53,481 nt of DNA from Alphaproteobacteria bacterium (lineage in GTDB: Bacteria; Pseudomonadota; Alphaproteobacteria; Rhodobacterales; Rhodobacteraceae). This document shows positions 1 through 8,111 of the stretch, piece by piece. A program made the translations under genes and the position numbers. Numbering within the stretch: the first letter of the stretch is position 1; each line of letters opens with the position of its first letter. A model generated the notes under the pieces. It worked only from the letters and a program-made list of their open reading frames with translations, did no database searches and was not told the DNA's origin. The DNA lies in the NCBI GenBank assembly GCA_016869875.1, contig VGDE01000005.1:1-53481 (forward strand), in the 5' to 3' direction.

Positions 1-505
1 CTCGCCCCCGCAGCCGGGTCAGGTTTGTTTCACAGAGGGTTCGTCAATAAAGACGAGCCGTTCAGGCCGCGGCCGCATGAAGGGCATGCGACGCTTGAGC
101 CAGTCACGCCGGACCTGTTTTACGCGAACGCGATGCTGTTCGGAGGCCACCAGCGATTTCTTCTATAGCTGAAACCGAGCCGCTTGAGCAGCGCCGCAAT
201 CGAGGAGTGGTGAACCTTCACGCCTTCGGCCATGGCCAAGGCATCGCGCAACTCGGTTCGAGGGTGATATCGGGGTCCTGGGCGACCAGTTCCTCCAGAA
301 AGGCCTGATGCGGTGCAAGCTTCCCGCGCCCGCGCGACCTTGCGGCGCCGGCGCGGCCATCCCGTGCTGACGGATCGCTCGGGCCCATCGTGTTCCCGTC
401 GCCAAGCGAGAGCTTCAACCGCGCTGCCGCGGTGCGCCCGCTCAAACCTTCTTCGAGACAAGCCTTGAAGCGCGCACGCACCCCATCCGGTAACGGTGCC
501 GACAT
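1..505 (-). pseudogene. IS630-family transposase remnant (frameshifted, runs off the window)
   Basis: Read on the minus strand from an ATG at 505 (preceded by GGAGGATA), the start MSAPLPDGVRARFK, then EEGLSGRTAAARLKLS, resembles the helix-turn-helix N-terminus of IS630-type transposases. The match continues only by switching frames: GKLAPHQAFLEELVAQDPDIT in the first frame, then LRDALAMAEGVKVHHSSIAALLKRLGFSY read in another. Near position 50 a catalytic-core-like stretch, RPERLVFIDEPSVK, is followed by another shift. With at least two frameshifts it is not functional. The 3' part lies outside the window. The terminal inverted repeats were not identified. Confidence 0.75.
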
Positions 506-707
506 GACCTATCCTCCCATGAAGGAGGAATCACAAACAGGCCGCCCCGGGAATCCCCCGACTCCGGGTTTCAAAGAAACGCTCCAGAGCTCCAGCCCCC
601 TCATTTTCAGTGCGTCGGACACCAGGTCCCGGAACTGTTGCCCGATCCTTCTTGCTCCCGAGGAGCCATGGCAGGCCTCGGGTCGATGACCGGCGCGGTC
701 TGGGGCG

Positions 708-890
708 ACTGTCACCCAGGACAAGCGGCGCGCCGAACGGCGTCACCGGATCGAGATCATGTTCGGTCGCCTGAAGGACTGGCGGCAGGTCGCCACCTGA
801 TGCGACAGCAGCCCGGAGACCTTCCTGGCCACGATCGCGTTCGGGGGAGCATTCCTGTGCTGGCTCCGATATGCAATGAGACTGATGGTT
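708..890 (+). pseudogene. IS5-family transposase C-terminal remnant
   Basis: The plus strand reads DKRRAERRHRIEIMFGRLKDW, then RQVAT, then a TGA stop, then CDSSPETFLATIAFGGAFLCWL. This is the typical C-terminal end of IS5-family transposases, with the conserved RxEIMFGRLKDWR block that carries the catalytic Glu. Only about 60 codons remain and there is an internal stop, so it is debris. The catalytic N-terminal part is absent. The 506-707 stretch between this and the IS630 remnant contains no recognised gene. The remnant abuts the 3' end of rhaK, so IS insertions mark the left edge of the rhamnose locus. Confidence 0.6.
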
Positions 891-895
891 ATGGC

Positions 896-2251
896 TCAGG
901 GCGAACCGCCCTCGACCGCCGCGCGCCAGGTCGCGGCATAGGCCGCCAGCGCGGGGTCCCCTGCGACCTTGCGCGTGTCCGGCGGCCGGGCTTGATCCAG
1001 GCACAGCAGCGCTGCCCCCACCGAGGTGCCGGTCGCCGAGGCCGCCAGTTCCACGCCCCCCGCCGAGACCGAGGCCAGCATCGCTGTATAGTCCGGGTTG
1101 CGGGCAAAGGGACCCTCGACGATGACGGGACCCCGCGCCCCGATCAACGTCAGGCAGACATGCGTCATCAACGCCAGATACCACGACAGCGCCACCTGCT
1201 GCACCCCCGCGCCCGCGGGGGCCACGGTCCAATCAGACCGCCGGTCGGGAAACGGACCGGAGCCTTGCTGCACCGACGGCAGCAGCATCAGTCCCGTTCC
1301 CAGCACATGGTCGCGGTCGGCTGCGGTCGGCGCGACATCCGACACGGGCCGCATCACCTGGAACTCGCGCCCGCCCATGAAGCGGGCCGAGGGCACCGGC
1401 TGGCCCAACCCGTCGACATTCACCAGGACATCGCGAAGGGGGTCCAGCGGAACCGCCTGCCCCCGCACCGCCATCGCGACGACCCAGGTTCCGGTCGACA
1501 CCACCGAAAACGCCCCCTCGCGTCCCAGAACATGGGGATAGAGCGATGCGTTGCTGTCATGGATGCCCACGGCAACGGGCGTATCCGGCCTGAGCCCGGT
1601 CGCGGCCGCGATCTGGGGACGCAGGCGGCCAAGAACCTCGTTCGCGCGCCGGGCGGGCGCCATGCGGTTCTCCAGGCCCAAGGAGGGCACGAGGTCGGAA
1701 AACTGCCCCCGCCACGGGTCCCACAGGTCGGTATGACAGCCCAGGGAACTGACATCGCTGGCCAGTTCCCCCGTCAGACGCCAGCCCCAGTATTGCGGAT
1801 AGGTCAGCACATGCGCCAACGCCTGCGAAAGCCCCGGCTGCGTCGCCAGCAGCCAGTGCAGCTGCGCCCCCAGGTTCAGCCCCGCCGGCAGGCGCGGCGA
1901 TCCGGTTTGCGCGAATGCCGGCCGCAGCCGGTCATAGTCCGCCGCCAGCGCATCGGGCCCGGCATGTTCGTAATCCAGCATGGGCACCGCCAACCTGCCC
2001 GTCCGGTCCAGCAGCACCGCCGCCGCACCATGCGTCGTGACCGAGATGGCGTCGACGCCATGCGCGGCATGGAATGCGGACAGATGGTGCAGAAAGAACT
2101 GCCAGTGCCCTTCCAGGTCCGTCTGCGGCCAGGGCCCCTGCAAGGGCGTGTTCGGCCGGGTGACGACCGCAACCTCGGCCAGCGTTTCGGCCTCGACCAG
2201 CGCCAGCTTGGCATTCGTCTTGCCGATATCGATGACGGCGATGCGACTCAT
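896..2251 (-). CDS. rhaK: L-rhamnulose kinase, FGGY family (rhizobial RhaK type)
   Basis: A 451-residue FGGY carbohydrate kinase. The N-terminal [19 protein letters not shown] is the ATPase-fold phosphate-1 motif, and the family continues to the C-terminal [19 protein letters not shown] motif. In rhizobial rhamnose loci this kinase phosphorylates the sugar in the cytoplasm and is also required for ABC transport; that role is carried over here from synteny. The start at 2251 is chosen because it begins the conserved motif and overlaps the rhaU stop as ATGA. It is the last gene of rhaRSTPQUK. The exact substrate (rhamnulose or rhamnose) cannot be read from sequence. Confidence 0.88.
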   Translation of the reverse strand: MSRIAVIDIGKTNAKLALVEAETLAEVAVVTRPNTPLQGPWPQTDLEGHWQFFLHHLSAFHAAHGVDAISVTTHGAAAVLLDRTGRLAVPMLDYEHAGPDALAADYDRLRPAFAQTGSPRLPAGLNLGAQLHWLLATQPGLSQALAHVLTYPQYWGWRLTGELASDVSSLGCHTDLWDPWRGQFSDLVPSLGLENRMAPARRANEVLGRLRPQIAAATGLRPDTPVAVGIHDSNASLYPHVLGREGAFSVVSTGTWVVAMAVRGQAVPLDPLRDVLVNVDGLGQPVPSARFMGGREFQVMRPVSDVAPTAADRDHVLGTGLMLLPSVQQGSGPFPDRRSDWTVAPAGAGVQQVALSWYLALMTHVCLTLIGARGPVIVEGPFARNPDYTAMLASVSAGGVELAASATGTSVGAALLCLDQARPPDTRKVAGDPALAAYAATWRAAVEGGSP

Positions 2252-2562
2252 GACAGGTGGAACATCGGCACCAGAGGAACCGACACCGGTTCGTTGTCCG
2301 GATGCGTCGCCATGATATCGGCCATATGCGCCCACCAGCGCTGCATCACCGGATGGTTCGGCAGGTCGTCCATGCCATGATCGTCGCGCCGCCACAGCAC
2401 GCCAAACAGCGCGTTCGTGTCAGGGTCGAGGTGGATCGAGTAATCCTCGACCCCCGCCTCCTTCAGCAAAGCGACCAGTTCAGGCCAGATGGCATCGTGG
2501 CGGCGGCGGTATTCTTCGGCGCAGCCGGGGTTCAGCGTCATGCGGAACGCGTGTTTCTGCAT
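2248..2562 (-). CDS. rhaU: L-rhamnose mutarotase
   Basis: A 104-residue protein ([20 protein letters not shown]...) with the RhaM/RhaU fold signature. The conserved blocks are [15 protein letters not shown]-like [19 protein letters not shown], and the C-terminal [12 protein letters not shown]. It interconverts alpha and beta anomers of L-rhamnose so that the isomerase receives its preferred form. Its length is the family norm. Its stop overlaps the rhaK start by four bases. Its start (2562, or 2565 for an extra Met) abuts the stop of rhaQ, so translation is probably coupled. The E. coli orthologue is named rhaM. Confidence 0.93.
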   Translation of the reverse strand: MQKHAFRMTLNPGCAEEYRRRHDAIWPELVALLKEAGVEDYSIHLDPDTNALFGVLWRRDDHGMDDLPNHPVMQRWWAHMADIMATHPDNEPVSVPLVPMFHLS

Positions 2563-3548
2563 CATCTCCTCCGCAGCATGGTCAGCAGGCGCGGCACGGC
2601 GATCACGCCGATCAGCAACGCGCCCAGAATGATGGACATCACGATGCCCGGCACGTTCAGCAGCCCCAGGCCGAAGGTCACCAGACCCAGGATGAAGGCC
2701 GCCAGAACAACGCCAGGGATGGTGCCGGACCCGCCCAGGATGCTGACGCCGCCCAGGACGACGATGGTCACGACCTCCAGCTCGAACCCCGAAGCGATCG
2801 AAGGGCGGGTCGAGCCGAGCCGCGAGGTCAGGCAGATCGCGGCGATCCCGCTCATCAGGCCGGTCAGCAGGAACAGGATAAAGCGGATGCGGTCCACGCG
2901 GATGCCGGAAAACCGCGCGGCGGTGGCGTTGTTGCCGATGGCATACACGCTGCGGCCAAAGCTGGTGCGGTGCAGCAGCAGGCCGAAGACCAGGGCCGCC
3001 AGGGCGAAGATCACCAGCTCGACCGTGATGACCCAGCCGACATAGCCCTGCCCGAACCAGGCGAAGCTGGCGGGATAGCCGGTCACCGCCCCGTCGCCCA
3101 GGACGATATAGCTGATGCCCCGGAACAGGCTCATCGTGCCGATCGTCACCACGATCGAGGGCAGGCCGAAGCGCGCCACCAGCAGGCCGTTGAAGGCCCC
3201 GCAGGCCAGCCCCGTCCCGAGGCCGAGCGCCACAAGCACCGGCGTCGGCGCCCCTGCCGTCACGGCCATGCCCATCACGGTCGAGGCCAGCGCGATGATT
3301 GCGCCGACAGACAGGTCGATCTCTCCGGCCACGATCAGCATCGCCATGGCAAAGGCGATCATCGCCTTTTCGGTAAAGTTGAAGGTGGCGTCCGACAGGT
3401 TCCACGGGTCCAGGAAATAGGGCGAGGCCATGGCGTTCAGGATGAAGATCGCGATGGCCACGACCAGCAGCAGCATTTCCCAGCTCTTCAGGACGCGGGA
3501 GGCCGGGCTGGTCAGACGGTCGGGAATATGGCGGATCGTGACTGTCAT
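2562..3548 (-). CDS. rhaQ: Rhamnose ABC transporter permease RhaQ
   Basis: A 328-residue inner-membrane permease of the CUT2 (RbsC-like, BPD_transp_2) family. It is strongly hydrophobic, with about eight to ten predicted membrane segments starting at [15 protein letters not shown]. It carries the family hallmarks [13 protein letters not shown] and [18 protein letters not shown]. RhaQ and RhaP form the membrane channel for L-rhamnose together with ATPase RhaT and binding protein RhaS. The start at 3548 overlaps the rhaP stop as ATGA. The order S-T-P-Q-U-K matches the locus described in Rhizobium leguminosarum, which decides P versus Q here. Confidence 0.9.
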   Translation of the reverse strand: MTVTIRHIPDRLTSPASRVLKSWEMLLLVVAIAIFILNAMASPYFLDPWNLSDATFNFTEKAMIAFAMAMLIVAGEIDLSVGAIIALASTVMGMAVTAGAPTPVLVALGLGTGLACGAFNGLLVARFGLPSIVVTIGTMSLFRGISYIVLGDGAVTGYPASFAWFGQGYVGWVITVELVIFALAALVFGLLLHRTSFGRSVYAIGNNATAARFSGIRVDRIRFILFLLTGLMSGIAAICLTSRLGSTRPSIASGFELEVVTIVVLGGVSILGGSGTIPGVVLAAFILGLVTFGLGLLNVPGIVMSIILGALLIGVIAVPRLLTMLRRR

Positions 3549-4513
3549 GTCCGCACCTCGGCGCGTTTCAGGATGATGCGACCGGGGTCGCGGCGCCGGG
3601 CGTTGAAGGCGATGGCGATCAGGATGGCCGCGCCGGAGATCGCCATCTGCCAGAAGGGCGAGATGCCGACGACCGGCAGGGCGTTCTTGATGATGCCCAG
3701 GAACAGCGTGCCCATCACGGCGCCCGCAACGGTGCCCGCACCGCCCGCAATGGCGATGCCGCCGATCACGCAGGCCGCCACCACGTCCAGCTCGAACCCG
3801 CCCGCGATGTCCACATAAGCGACGGCATAACGGGCGACCCACAGGTATCCTGTCAGCCCCGCCAGCGCCCCCGACAGGACAAAGGCCGCGAACTGCGTCC
3901 GCCCGACCGAGATGCCGGTGTACACGGCGGCATGTGGGTTGCCGCCCACGGCATAGAACGCCCGCCCCAACGGGGTCCGCGTCATCAGCACAGCGACCAG
4001 CACGACCACCGCCACGGCGATCCAGGCCATGACGGGCAGGCCCGCGATCATCTGACGTGGAAAGGCCTTGAAGCCCTCGCTCATCTGGTGGGCGTTGATC
4101 CAGGCACCGTTGGTCATCAGAAAGATCGACCCGCGATAGATGGTCATGGTGCCAAGCGTCACGACGATGGAAGGGATGCCCAGCTTCCAGACCAGCACGC
4201 CGTTCAGCGCCCCAAGCGCCGCGCCCAGCACCACGACTGCCAGCAGGATCAGCGGCAGCGGCACCCCCGCCCCGTTCATCAGCGCCGCCACCATGCCGCA
4301 GAGCGCCAGGTTCGCCGCGATCGACAGGTCGATGCACTTGGTCAGGATGACCGCCATCTGGCCAAGCGCCAGCAGGATCAGCGGCGAGGTGTCCGTGAAC
4401 ACGCGCGCCAGGTTTGCAGGCGCGATGAAGCCGGGAAAGCGGCTGGCGATCAGGGCCAGCAGCGCCAGGATCGCCAGAGCCAGGATCGCCTCGCGGGATT
4501 TCAGCAGGCTCAT
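3545..4513 (-). CDS. rhaP: Rhamnose ABC transporter permease RhaP
   Basis: A 322-residue CUT2-type permease. The N-terminal segment [20 protein letters not shown] is a membrane helix, followed by the conserved [20 protein letters not shown] and [18 protein letters not shown] blocks shared with RhaQ and RbsC. Both ends overlap neighbours by four bases: its ATG overlaps the rhaT stop and its stop overlaps the rhaQ start. This tight packing suggests translational coupling of the whole transporter. A second full permease rather than a duplicate pseudogene is expected, since rhizobial-type rhamnose importers use a heterodimeric membrane domain. Confidence 0.9.
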   Translation of the reverse strand: MSLLKSREAILALAILALLALIASRFPGFIAPANLARVFTDTSPLILLALGQMAVILTKCIDLSIAANLALCGMVAALMNGAGVPLPLILLAVVVLGAALGALNGVLVWKLGIPSIVVTLGTMTIYRGSIFLMTNGAWINAHQMSEGFKAFPRQMIAGLPVMAWIAVAVVVLVAVLMTRTPLGRAFYAVGGNPHAAVYTGISVGRTQFAAFVLSGALAGLTGYLWVARYAVAYVDIAGGFELDVVAACVIGGIAIAGGAGTVAGAVMGTLFLGIIKNALPVVGISPFWQMAISGAAILIAIAFNARRRDPGRIILKRAEVRT

Positions 4514-6045
4514 GCGGCCTCTCCTCGGGCGGGGCGGTCGATGCCGACGGCGGCGCGGACCAGATTCTCGGGCGTCATGTCGCGGCCGGCGAATTCAGCG
4601 GCGATGCGCCCTTCGCGCATGACGATGACACGGTCGGACATGCCCAGCACCTCGGGGATCTCGCTGCTGACCATGATGACGGCCAGCCCTTCGGCGGCCA
4701 GTTCGGACATGAAGTCATGGACGGCGGCCTTGGAGCCGATGTCGATGCCCTTGGTCGGCTCGTCCAGGATGATGACGCGGGGCTTGGTGGCCAGCCATTT
4801 GGCGATGACCACCTTCTGCTGGTTGCCGCCCGACAGCAGCGCGATGTCCTGGTCCAGGCTTGCGGCCCGCAGGTCCAGCCGCTGCGTGTAGTCGCGCGAC
4901 AGCTTGAATTCCTCGGCCAGCCGCAGAAAACCGCCCCGGCTGGTGCGCGACAACGAGGGCAGCGTGACGTTCTGGAAGATCGGCAGCCCCTTGACGGCAC
5001 CCTGCTTGCCACGATCCTCGGGGACATAGACGATGCCGGCATCCACCGCCTGCGCGGTCGTGCGGATGACGCGCACATCACCCGCGATCCGGCACGCGCC
5101 CTTTGCGGGTTGGGTGATGCCGAACAGCGCCTGCATCACCTCGGAGCGGCCCGCGCCGACAAGGCCGTAAAAGCCCAGGATTTCGCCCTGGTGCAGGTTG
5201 AAGGTGATGTCGTCGAACTCGGTCGGGTGGCAGTATCCGGCAACGGTCAGGACCGGTGGGCCGATCTGTGCGGGGCGCTTGGGATAGATCTGGTCGACGC
5301 TGCGGCCGACCATCATGCGAACCAGATCGGCCTCGGTCACGTCGGCCATCATGCCCTCGCCCACGAACTGCCCGTCGCGAAAGACAGTCCAGCGATCGGC
5401 GATGCGGAAGATCTCGTCGAACTTGTGGCTGATGAAGAGGATCGCCTTGCCCTGCCGCCTGAGCGTTTCGACCAGTTCGTAAAGCTCGGCGATCTCCTTG
5501 TGCGACAGCGCGGCGGTGGGTTCGTCCATGATGACGACGCGGGCGTCGATGGACAACGCGCGGGCGATCGCGACCAGATGCTTGCTGGCGATCCCCAGGT
5601 CGCGCAGCCGCGCATCCGGGTCCAGATCGGCGCCGATGCCCTGAAGGATGGTGCGCGCCCGGTCCCGCATCGCGCGGCGGTCGATCAGGCCAAGGCGGGT
5701 GCGGGGCGCGTGGCCGATAAAGATGTTCTCGGCCACCGTCATCTCGTCGAACAGGACCGTTTCCTGGTGGATCGCCGTCACCCCCGCCTGCCCCGCCGCC
5801 TGCGCGGTGGGAAAGGTGACGGGCTGGCCGTCGACCATGATCCGCCCCTCGTCGGGCTGATAGATCCCGGTCAGCAGCTTGACGATGGTGGATTTGCCCG
5901 CCCCGTTTTCGCCGATCAGCGCGGTCACCTGCCCGGCATGCAGCTCCAGCCGCACACCGTCCAGCGCGCGCACGCCGGGGAATGTCTTGACGATGCCGTC
6001 AAGCGACAGCACGGGGCCGACCGCGGCCGGAGTCTGAACCTGCAT
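4510..6045 (-). CDS. rhaT: Rhamnose ABC transporter ATP-binding protein RhaT
   Basis: A 511-residue tandem ABC ATPase as in RbsA-type proteins. The first nucleotide-binding domain has Walker A IGENGAGKST and Walker B VVIMDEPTAAL. The second has a degenerate Walker A (LVGAGRSE), an intact signature LSGGNQQKVVIAKWLA and Walker B VIILDEPTKGID. This asymmetry is normal for the family. The start at 6045 (MQVQTPAAV) is preferred over the longer in-frame start at 6102 because it has an AGGA about eight bases upstream and gives the usual length. This RhaT is an ATPase and is unrelated to the E. coli proton symporter of the same name. Confidence 0.9.
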   Translation of the reverse strand: MQVQTPAAVGPVLSLDGIVKTFPGVRALDGVRLELHAGQVTALIGENGAGKSTIVKLLTGIYQPDEGRIMVDGQPVTFPTAQAAGQAGVTAIHQETVLFDEMTVAENIFIGHAPRTRLGLIDRRAMRDRARTILQGIGADLDPDARLRDLGIASKHLVAIARALSIDARVVIMDEPTAALSHKEIAELYELVETLRRQGKAILFISHKFDEIFRIADRWTVFRDGQFVGEGMMADVTEADLVRMMVGRSVDQIYPKRPAQIGPPVLTVAGYCHPTEFDDITFNLHQGEILGFYGLVGAGRSEVMQALFGITQPAKGACRIAGDVRVIRTTAQAVDAGIVYVPEDRGKQGAVKGLPIFQNVTLPSLSRTSRGGFLRLAEEFKLSRDYTQRLDLRAASLDQDIALLSGGNQQKVVIAKWLATKPRVIILDEPTKGIDIGSKAAVHDFMSELAAEGLAVIMVSSEIPEVLGMSDRVIVMREGRIAAEFAGRDMTPENLVRAAVGIDRPARGEAA

Positions 6046-6101
6046 GGGACATGTCCTGGGCAATGAGGGCCCCGGCGCGTGATGCGCCAGGGCAGGCAGC
6101 A

Positions 6102-7094
6102 TCAGAAGATCGAGCTGAACTCGTCGATGTTGCTGGCGTCATAGGTGAAGGGGTCGGCCATCGCGGCCTCGGTGTTGTCGTCCAGCGTGACCTCGCCCAT
6201 GCGGCCCAGCGAGATGGTCGCCCCCGGCTCGGCCTCGACGTCGCCCTTGGCCAGATGATAGGCCGCCATGGTTGCGGAATAACCCAGGTCGATCGGGTTC
6301 CAGATCGCAAAGCTTTTCGATGCGCCGGACTTGACATGGCCCGCCATCTCGGACGGCAGGCCGAGGCCGGTCACGTTGACCTCGCCGATCTTGCCGGCGT
6401 CGGTGACCGCCTGCGCGGCGGCCACGATGCCCACGCTGGTCGGCGCAATGATCGCCTTGAGGTCCGGATGGCTCTGCATCAGGCCTTGGGCCTCGCGATA
6501 GGACTTGTCGGCCAGGTCGTCGCCATAAACCGTCGCCACGACGTTGATGCCGGGATAGTCGTCCTTGACCTTGTTCATCTCCTCGATCCAGGTGTTCTGG
6601 TTGGTCGAGGTCGTGGTGGCCGACAGCACCGCCACGTCACCGCCCTCGGGCAGGTGGTCGGCGGCCAGCTTGATGATCGTATTGCCGATCAGGGGGGCCG
6701 AGGACGGGTTCAACTGCATCTGGCGGCCTTCCGGGGCCACGCCGGAATCCCAGCTGATGACCGTGATGCCGCGATCCATCGCACGCTTGAGCGCCGGCAC
6801 CAGTGCGTCGGTGTCGTTGGCGCTGATGGCGATGGCGTCCACGCGCTGCGCGATCAGGCTGTTGATGACCTCGATCTGGCCTTCGGCAGTGGTGTCGGTG
6901 GGGCCGGTATAGATGATCTCCACGCCGCCCAGTTCGGCCGCCGCTTCCTGCGCCCCTTTGTTGGCCGCCTCGAAGAAGCCGATGCCCAGCGCCTTGGCGA
7001 CCAGCGCGATGCGCATGTCCTCGGCCTGGGCCGCCCCCGCGCCCAGCACCGAGGCCAGGGCGGCGGTCGTCATGATCTTTCTCAGGATGCTCAT
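6102..7094 (-). CDS. rhaS: Rhamnose ABC transporter periplasmic binding protein RhaS
   Basis: A 330-residue periplasmic sugar-binding protein of the RbsB-like (Peripla_BP_4) family. A Sec signal peptide, MSILRKIMTTAALASVLGAG, ends with a probable AQA-ED cleavage site. The mature part begins DMRIALVAKALGIGFFEAA. Later blocks VDAIAISANDTDALVPALKRA and VISWDSG are typical of pentose and hexose binding proteins. The start at 7094 has a strong GGGAGGA upstream. The 56-base gap to rhaT is the largest inside the operon. It delivers L-rhamnose to RhaPQT. It is not the E. coli RhaS activator. Confidence 0.9.
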   Translation of the reverse strand: MSILRKIMTTAALASVLGAGAAQAEDMRIALVAKALGIGFFEAANKGAQEAAAELGGVEIIYTGPTDTTAEGQIEVINSLIAQRVDAIAISANDTDALVPALKRAMDRGITVISWDSGVAPEGRQMQLNPSSAPLIGNTIIKLAADHLPEGGDVAVLSATTTSTNQNTWIEEMNKVKDDYPGINVVATVYGDDLADKSYREAQGLMQSHPDLKAIIAPTSVGIVAAAQAVTDAGKIGEVNVTGLGLPSEMAGHVKSGASKSFAIWNPIDLGYSATMAAYHLAKGDVEAEPGATISLGRMGEVTLDDNTEAAMADPFTYDASNIDEFSSIF

Positions 7095-7124
7095 ATGTTC
7101 CTCCCTAACGAGCATTGCCGCGCT

Positions 7125-7928
7125 TCACTCCTCGGCGCGTTTCTTTCTTGCCTGCGCGACCGGAGCCACGATCAGGCGGATCTCGGCGGCCTGCAGCATC
7201 TCGGCGGCCCGGTCCTCGATCCCGTCATCGGTGATGACAGTGTGGATGCGCGACAGCGGGCACAGCAGCAGGCTGGAGCGCTGGCGGAACTTGGAACTGT
7301 CGGTCAGCACGACCAGCTCGTCCGCCTGGCCGATCAGCTTCTGCTCGGCCTGCACCAGCAGCGGGTCCCCCTCCATCAGGCCCAGGGGGCCAAGGCCGCG
7401 GCAGCCCATGAACATGCGGCGCGCATGGAAATGGTTGCTGCCATCGGCATCAAAGGGCGACAGGATGATGTTCTGTTCGCGATAGATCGCGCCCGCCGGC
7501 ACCAGCACCGTGTTGCGCGACTGTTTCAGCAGATGTTCGGCGATCGGAAAGCTGTTGGTGAAAACCTGCAGCCGCTTGGCCGTCAGCGGATGGACCATCT
7601 GGAAGGTCGTCGTGCCGCCGTTGATGATGATCGCGTCGCCATCCGCGCAGAGATCCACCGCCGCCTGCGCGATGGCGCGTTTCTGGGCAATGTTGACGGC
7701 CTGATCCAGCGCAAATGGCCGTGCGTTGATGCCCGCGAACTGCGAGGGCGCGATGGCCTCGGCCCCGCCCCGGATGCGCCGCAGCTTTTTCGCGACATGC
7801 AGCTGCGCGATGTCCCGGCGCACCGTCGCCTCGGACGCGCCGGTCAGGCTGCACAGATCGGCCACCGTCACGACCGGGCGTTCCTGCACGGCTGACAGAA
7901 TGATGCGGTGGCGTTCCGTTTCCAGCAT
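7125..7928 (-). CDS. rhaR: DeoR-family repressor of the rhamnose locus
   Basis: A 267-residue DeoR-type regulator. The N-terminal helix-turn-helix spans about residues 5-58 (MLETERHRIILSAVQERP...VADLCSLTGASEATVRRDI), followed by a DeoR C-terminal sugar-phosphate sensor domain (DAIIINGGTTTFQMV). The start at 7928 is taken because GAGGGGA precedes it; starts at 7946 and 7958 are in frame. In rhizobia this repressor is first in rhaRSTPQUK and represses both divergent units. Here it sits 30 bases before rhaS and faces rhaD across a region with matching inverted repeats. The effector, probably a phosphorylated intermediate, is not deducible. Confidence 0.88.
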   Translation of the reverse strand: MLETERHRIILSAVQERPVVTVADLCSLTGASEATVRRDIAQLHVAKKLRRIRGGAEAIAPSQFAGINARPFALDQAVNIAQKRAIAQAAVDLCADGDAIIINGGTTTFQMVHPLTAKRLQVFTNSFPIAEHLLKQSRNTVLVPAGAIYREQNIILSPFDADGSNHFHARRMFMGCRGLGPLGLMEGDPLLVQAEQKLIGQADELVVLTDSSKFRQRSSLLLCPLSRIHTVITDDGIEDRAAEMLQAAEIRLIVAPVAQARKKRAEE

Positions 7929-7971
7929 GGTTTCCCCTCGTCCCATCTCAGCTTCCATCAGTTTCGAGCAA

Positions 7972-8068
7972 TGTCAATCATAAATGATCGCATGAGGAGT
8001 TTCTGCACCTGCATAATGATTGTGTTTGATCGTTTATGATTGACTTTGGAAGATTGTTACGCCTAATT
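7972..8068. promoter_or_regulatory. Divergent rhaR/rhaD control region with paired operator repeats
   Basis: GTCAATCATAAATGATC (7973-7989) recurs as its reverse complement at 8028-8044, GATCGTTTATGATTGAC, with 16 of 17 positions matching. Each copy also has an internal dyad (ATCAT-AA-ATGAT in the left copy). Toward rhaD, the right copy overlaps a good -35 box, TTGACT (8040-8045), with a 17-base spacer to CTAATT (8063-8068). Toward rhaR, the left copy likewise contains TTGACA on the minus strand, with a weak -10. This symmetric layout fits one repressor closing both promoters, with RhaR as the obvious candidate; binding is inferred. Confidence 0.7.
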
Positions 8069-8111
8069 CGGACAAAGGCGCGCGGCCCATGCCGCCACGA
8101 GGGAGAAAGCC

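Noticed and set aside
506-707. Minus-strand ORF from 724 downward as a small gene
   Set aside because: Composition and position between two IS remnants suggest debris; no ribosome-binding site or family match.
638-2380. 580-codon plus-strand ORF opposite rhaK
   Set aside because: Arg/Gln/His-rich composition typical of the antisense frame of high-GC genes; the minus strand encodes a clear FGGY kinase. Only the first part overlaps real IS5 debris, in another frame.
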